DNA of 64,000 nt, from NCBI RefSeq assembly GCF_030253575.1, contig NC_080563.1, forward strand, positions 12,543,001 through 12,607,000. The letters run 5' to 3'. How positions within the stretch are numbered: the stretch's first letter is position 1; each line of letters begins with the position of its first letter. Positions 58,811-64,000 of this stretch are shown piece after piece. A model generated the notes under the pieces. The model saw only the letters and a list, made by a program, of their open reading frames with translations, did no database searches and had not been told where the DNA came from. Made by a program: the position numbers and the translations under genes. Origin of the DNA: Rhododendron vialii. Its lineage: Eukaryota; Streptophyta; Magnoliopsida; Ericales; Ericaceae.

Positions 58811-59804
58811 CTAACATAAAACACAGGAACCTTGGCAGATTATTCACGGGAAAAAAAATTTACGTTGAAGATTATTGTTCTTGATAATGGGTGCATGCAC
58901 TGAACAACACAACAATCAACAAGAAACACCGAGTAACAGGAACAATGATTTAAAATAGTTTGAGGGCTCAAAGCTAGATATACATACTGATATACATAAA
59001 ATTCATAACCAAATATTCTGCATCCAAGAAACTACACAAATTTAGTTTTAGTGAGAGTGCACTTTTCTATCAAGTGACTATTTGAGGAAGGAACAAAATT
59101 TTGTTTTGTTTCCATCAAACAGCAGAAACATTTCTGTTTCCCGGAACACCCAAAAGAAACATTATTGCAATTCCAAAAAATTTATGTTTTTTCCCGGAAA
59201 GATGTCAAAATTGTACAAAACAAACCCAAACATGAGTTCTTTTGACAGATACCCAAACATGAGATTTTCTTACATACTCAAATCCTTTTGACATTTCTAA
59301 TGTTCCAGCTAAGTTTGTGAAATGTTTTCCAAACTTGGAATGAATACCTTTAGGCTACTAGGTGATACTTTATCATACCTACCCAATGCTGCATTTGGAC
59401 AGACACCAAAGAACAATTAGAAATTTTACATCTTTTAAGGACGCCAAACTAGTCAAATTTACAAGCAACAAATTCTGAACAATAACATTAAAAGGCTCCA
59501 TTTGGATACCCGGTTATTCAAACACTTAGGGATTTCAAATGTCTATTCATATCAAATCGACCATTTGGATACACTCGGTACTTTGAAGGACTTCAAATTG
59601 ACGGAATTTACTTTGTTCGGAAAAATTATACACGTGATGCATTTGAAGTCATGGCTTTACAAGTTCATTGATTCCAGATTTTGGTACTACTAAAAAACAC
59701 CAAGCTCAAAAAGAAAGTAGGTGGAGGTAAAGTTACATCTTCATTCTTCAAGACAAACTAAACATGCAAAATCGAAAATGGACAAGCCAGGGTTCCTGGT
59801 CTGT

Positions 59805-59978
59805 TGAAGGGCTTGTAGCCCAATGGTATTTCCTAGTCCTTGTAGCAGGCTGAGGTTTGAGCCCCGTCAGGGGAGTTTGTGGTTCAAGTCTATGGACAGC
59901 CTTTGGACCGCATGTGGACTAACTTACTAACTACCCCCTAACTCCGGTTGATGTATACCGCTTAGCAAAAAAAAGAAG
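59805..59978 (+). mobile_element. tRNA-derived SINE (plus strand)
   Basis: TGTAGCCCAATGGTA resembles a Pol III A box and GGTTTGAGCCC a B box. The body of about 170 bp ends in CGCTTAGCAAAAAAAAGAAG. It differs in sequence from the SINE at 50411, so they are two families or distant members. It lies in the presumed leader intron of the PAC1 pseudogene. Confidence 0.75.
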
Positions 59979-60929
59979 AAGACAGACAATGCACTAAAAT
60001 CGCTAGGTTCTAACCAGGCAGAAAAGAGGCGCCTGGGCGACTAACTTTTAGAACTGTGGGCAGGACATGACATTCTTGTATCCACAGTTAGATCAGATGC
60101 AACAACAACAGAACCCATGTAGACCCCAATCATTGGGGGTATGGGAGGGGAAGGATTGGAGACAGACCTAACCTTTGGCAATATGCACAAAGTGGCTGCT
60201 CTCAAAATACCACTGAAACAGTGCCCCCTATACCTATTTTGTTGCGGAACCATGCCCCCAAATCAAATCCGAGTAGCATAAGAGAGGATAGGCCTAGAGA
60301 CCCAATTCAATTATGTACACATTATCATGCTTCCTTCATTGATAGTCGAGCATCGGTATGCACAATTAAAAGGAAAGTACAAAATTAAAAGGAAACAAAT
60401 AGGTCCGTACTTTGGATACTGTTATAACAATCCTATAAGTTCGTAAACAAAAAAAGAAAAACCTAACTCGTCAGTCTCAGAAACTAGTAAATCCAAAACT
60501 ACAAGTAGTGGCACCAAAATTAGAAAGCGTAGAGATTTAGCGGAGCACCAATTTCACTCTCCTTTAGAGAGAGAGAGAGAGAGAGAGAGGCTTGGATCAA
60601 GGTAAACGCGGTCGGAAAATTTCCAAGAATTGATGAGAAGCCGAGTTAGAGTGTTGTAATCAAGAGGAGAGCATCGGGGGTCGGGATAACAGAAACAATC
60701 CCAATATGGTAGCTGTCATAGAGCGAGAGAGAAAAGAAAAAAAAAAAAAGCAAAACAAGAGCACGAGGCTTCCTGTTGAAAAATACATAACAAAATCTCA
60801 CTTTCATAATCACAAGAAACCATTAAGGAAACCCGTAAAGCAATAAGATTTACGCAAATTCTTAATCTGTCCGCAAAGACTATAAGAGAGAGAGAGAGAG
60901 GGAAAACCTAAGGGCATTTCGGGAGATAC

Positions 60930-60932
<3 letters not shown>

Positions 60933-60966
<34 letters not shown>
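60933..60966. repeat. (GA)n microsatellites near the PAC1 5' end
   Basis: A (GA)17 tract is present; further GA tracts lie at 60573-60589, 60886-60901 and 61081-61102. On the minus strand they read as CT-rich leader sequence, common in plant 5' untranslated regions. Confidence 0.85.
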
Positions 60967-60968
<2 letters not shown>

Positions 60969-61315
60969 CCGTCGAAAGGAGGGAAGAAGTTGACGGAAGG
61001 ACAGGAGAGAGTCGAGAGTGCTTCAAGCCACTGCTTCAAACCTAGAAAACAGAGACGATAAGAGATAAATTGAGATGAACAGAGAGAGAGAGAGAGAGAG
61101 AGAACCGCAGATCTCAGTTCGACTTCGCCTTATAGCGCTGCTCTCTTCACAATCTTCAGACTGGAGACCGAACCCTAAAACTGTGTAATATTGATTGATA
61201 TGAAGGGGTAATTTTGTAATTACATAGTTTCGGTTCGGTTCAGTTACGAATCGGTTCGGATATCTCATGAACCACAACCAAACTGAACCCATTCGGTTAT
61301 CAAAATACAATTACT

Positions 61316-61640
61316 GTTCGAGTACTCATCGGTTCGATCGAGATTGAAATCCCTAGTATTTTAGGAGGTGGAAGAGCTGCCGTTCCTCTAAGGGGTAGTA
61401 GCATGCTGTCCCAACTTAGCAGGGCCCATTCCGGTCTTGTTTCGATGATTGAAAATATTCACTTCGTAGAGTTCCTGTTCGAGTACTCATTGGTTCAGTC
61501 GAGATTGAAATCCCTAGTATTTTAGGAGGTGGGAGAGCTGCCGTCCCTTTAAGGGGTAGTAGTATGCTGTCCCAACTGAGCAGGCCCATTCCAGTCTCGC
61601 TTCGATGATCGAAAATATTCACTTCGTATAGCTCGTTGAG
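61316..61640 (-). repeat. Tandem duplication, 161-bp period
   Basis: Two units (61316-61476 and 61477-about 61637) share GAGATTGAAATCCCTAGTAT, 'ttttaggaggtg.gagagctgccgt' and 'atgatcgaaaatattcacttcgta'. A third, diverged copy lies inverted at about 61825-61925. The repeats fill the short space between two divergent genes. Confidence 0.88.
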
Positions 61641-61824
61641 TAAAAATATACCAAAAATTAGTTTCATCAGATATCATTTGCCTGAACGGAACAATTTTAT
61701 TTTGAAAAGAATGGATCCGAAACACTGGATCAAATCCACTGGAACCTATTATTGGCAACTTATATGTATTCTAATAAGACACTTAATAATATCCGATCGA
61801 GTTGATTTATAGAACACTTATTCT

Positions 61825-61925
61825 ACTTGACGAGCTCAACATGATGAACTTTTTCGATCATCAAAGCAAGACCAGAACAGGCCCCGCTCGGCCAGGACAG
61901 CAGCGCCCCCGCCTCCAGTATTTTA
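61825..61925 (+). repeat. Inverted third copy of the 61.3-61.6 kb repeat
   Basis: GACGAGCTCAACATGATGAA, 'tttttcgatcatcaaagcaagacc' and 'cctccagtatttta' are the complement of the units at 61316-61640. It directly precedes the TAM41 leader exon. Confidence 0.7.
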
Positions 61926-61984
61926 TTTGTCAAACCGAAATATTTTGCCCCTCTCTCTCCCTCCCCCTCCCCCTCCAGCACCAG

Positions 61985-62476
61985 GTATGCTCGACTCTCT
62001 AGTCTGTCTCTACCTCCCTCTGTGTTTATATGGATTATGACAAACTTCATTGAGGGTTTCCGTTAATGGCTACGGGCTCGAACTTATTACCGTCTGGGAA
62101 TTAGAATATCCATTGTGATTCTTGATCAGATTTGTGTTTATTGAACCTTTTTATTAGTTGGGTTTGATGGATTTATTTGATTACTTCTGTTCCTACAAAA
62201 CAAATATCACTTTTCGATTCTTCTTTAAGATAGTCTTCTAGTTTTTTAGTTTGACTGCCGCTTAAATATTTCGTTCCCAGATGCTTTAACATGTTGCTGA
62301 AGTTTGTATGTTGCTGTGTGTTATCCAATTTGTGGTTTTAACTTTCCTAATTAATGTGCATTTGTTGTCCAAAATGTGCTTTTTTCTTTATAATTATCGT
62401 GCGGCGTATTATGGTGCATAACTTTCACCCACTAATTCGGTTTAGTGTGATCTAGCGTGCTTGGATGCAAGTGCAG
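61985..62476 (+). other. Probable leader intron of TAM41
   Basis: The donor CACCAG|GTATGC follows a CT-rich leader exon. The acceptor AAGTGCAG lies two bases before the start codon. The interval is T-rich and has no coding frame that fits. Confidence 0.55.
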
Positions 62477-62478
62477 CA

Positions 62479-63944
62479 ATGGAAACTGAAAAGAAACTCG
62501 AGATTGCGGCACTGCTCAAAGTTCTTCCCCCTGTAGAGTTCTGTTGTGTGTATGGCTCAGCTCTCCATCCAAACAATACTGATAAGGTAAACCTTTTCCT
62601 ATACCTTTTATAAGTTCTTGAAGAGATTTCTTTTTCTTTTTCTTTTATATTGCATAGCTTATTCTGCTTGTTCTTTTTATCGTGTGCCTTTCTGCTTTAG
62701 TCATCGATGGTTGATTATATTCTTGGTGTAGCAGATCCTTTGCAATGGCATACTGAGGCAAGTGTTGAATCGCAAGTCACAACCCCTTCCAGATTTTTTT
62801 CCCCTCTTCTTTCCCCATATGTTTCGTGTTTGACCTCTTCTGCATAAAAGAGAACATCTAAAATTTGCATAGATTCTAATTTTTGTTCCCCTTTCATGAC
62901 CCAGAATATGAAAATTAACCGAGATCACTATGCCTCATGGATGGTACACCTCGGTGGTGCAAAGCTGGTTTTTTTCTCTACCCCTGGTTTACATTCTTTC
63001 TTTATTTTTTGCTTTCCTTTGGTCTTCAAGAAGTAAAAGGATGTAGTTCCTCCTAGTGATGATGATTCTATATTTGGTTGGTTATGTCAGATTACTGAAG
63101 TTGCTGATGAAATTGGTGTTGGGGTGCACTTCAACCCATTTGTTACTTGGAAGGACAAGGTACTCGCAATCCAACCATTTCTACCCTTGCATGCTGGGTT
63201 TTTCACTTTCTCCTTGAAATGTTTCACTTTCACCTTTATGCATTATTTGACAGATGTACAAGTACGGAGTGGTTCGGATGGATGACTTAATACGGGACAT
63301 ACTAAATTGGGAGAGGTTCTATTTGAGTGGTCGTCTACAAAAACCTGTATGTCTTCCCTAGAACGCCTATTTCTCATCTTTATATGGGTGTTTCTAATCT
63401 TGTTATTTAAAAAACATGGCATGAATGAGGTGAATAGAAGAAGTCTATGACCAGTTTTCGTTATCTTATCTGCTGAGTTGGCATATTTTTTTATCATGGT
63501 GAATATGGAGCGGCGTCAGAAAAAATGATTGCGAGGATTGGAAGATTACTTTTAGGGTTAGCCTTTGTAGATGTCAGGAGGGATGTGTAGGATTCTTCAT
63601 TGCCCTTCTTTCATTTGAGACTTCGAGTTGATTCTTTGGCATCTTTTCTTTCTTTGTTTTTGAACAAGTGATTATTTTAAAGAGCATCAGGGTGATATAA
63701 CCCACAGCTGGAACAAAAGAAGTTATCTTATCCCCCATTTTGTGGTGCGCTGTCATACTTTGTCTAAGTTATTCTGCTGTTAATTGTTTCCTGTTGCCAC
63801 AGATGTTATTCTTCATCTTCTCTATTTCCGCTCCTCTAGGTTCGTGTACTTGTGGATAACTTGGATATAGGAAATATAAACTCTGTTAATTTGAGGGCTG
63901 CAACCTCTGCTGCTCTGCTGCTTTCTCCATCTAGATTCTCAGAG
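62479..63944 (+). CDS. TAM41: TAM41, mitochondrial CDP-diacylglycerol synthase (5' part)
   Basis: Six exons are in the window: 62479-62586, 62701-62757, 62905-62967, 63091-63159, 63254-63346 and 63840-63944, all phase 0, 165 residues. The gene runs off the right edge. The protein starts METEKKLEIAALLKVLPPVE, with a nucleotidyltransferase-like 'YGSALH' (about residues 25-30). Then come 'VDYILGVADPLQWHTE', 'NRDHYASWMVHLGGAKLITE', 'GVGVHFNPFV', 'YGVVRMDDL', 'WERFYLSGRLQKPV' and 'NSVNLRAATSAALLL', the TAM41 signature blocks. The enzyme makes CDP-diacylglycerol for cardiolipin synthesis at the inner mitochondrial membrane. The N-terminus shown has no clear targeting peptide. Intron 2 has a GC donor (GAG|GCAAGT) and an ordinary AG acceptor. 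A leader intron (61985-62476) is likely: CACCAG|GTATGC donor and GTGCAG acceptor two bases before the ATG. Confidence 0.93.
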
Positions 63945-64000
63945 GTTTGCTTCTTGCCATTCTCAAGACTTGTGGTTACAATATATATATTCTTTACACT

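Larger units (their letters stand above)
58813..60968 (-). other. Presumed leader intron of the PAC1 pseudogene
   Basis: It spans from a TTATGTTAG acceptor to a possible donor (GACG|GTATCT) at about 60968 on the minus strand. It contains a SINE and GA tracts and otherwise unremarkable AT-rich DNA. No coding exon was recognised within it. Confidence 0.4.

Overview
The window is nuclear DNA from a flowering plant, most likely a eudicot. Protein-coding genes are split by short and long introns with GT..AG borders. The proteins are plant types: hybrid proline-rich cell-wall proteins, ATG8, a plant-style NDUFB8, and the plant alpha-4 proteasome subunit. The intergenic DNA is AT-rich and full of plant MITEs, LINEs, SINEs and a Ty1/copia element. 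I cannot name the species.

Layout: 0-5 kb holds LTR fossils, a fold-back element carrying a 20-bp minisatellite, and a 5'-truncated LINE. 5.9-10.3 kb holds two minus-strand hybrid proline-rich protein genes with a short hAT-type element between them. 10.3-22 kb is repeat territory: a Stowaway MITE, a nearly complete copia element flanked by a 5-bp target duplication (13,077-19,051), a GA/CT-rich array of alternating inverted repeats, a CACTA-type MITE and two palindromic elements. 22.2-28.4 kb is NDUFB8 (complex I) on the minus strand. Its third intron is about 5.5 kb and contains a LINE and a Mutator-like element with about 100-bp inverted ends. 28.5-33.6 kb is MITE-rich intergenic DNA. 33.6-36.2 kb is a two-exon L-lactate dehydrogenase gene (minus) with three fold-back elements in its intron. 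39.5-46 kb is a five-exon YbaK/EbsC-domain gene (plus) with hAT and LINE debris in intron 1. 47-49.4 kb is a five-coding-exon ATG8 gene (minus), convergent with the YbaK gene. 52.2-53.3 kb is a three-exon HAD hydrolase of the HDHD3 type (minus). 58.1-61.1 kb is a decayed copy of the alpha-4 20S proteasome subunit gene (minus). Head-to-head with it is the 5' part of TAM41, the mitochondrial CDP-diacylglycerol synthase (plus, 62.5 kb to beyond the end).

The genes do not form a pathway or cluster; they are ordinary housekeeping and cell-wall genes in a transposon-rich neighbourhood. I found no novel multi-gene system. The most informative observations are structural: the minisatellite grown inside a fold-back element, the possible gene-capturing Mutator-like element in the NDUFB8 intron, the proteasome pseudogene, a GC-AG intron in TAM41, and several dispersed repeat families with two or more copies in the window. 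Exon borders were placed by hand from reading frame, splice consensus and remembered family sequences; no alignment was run.
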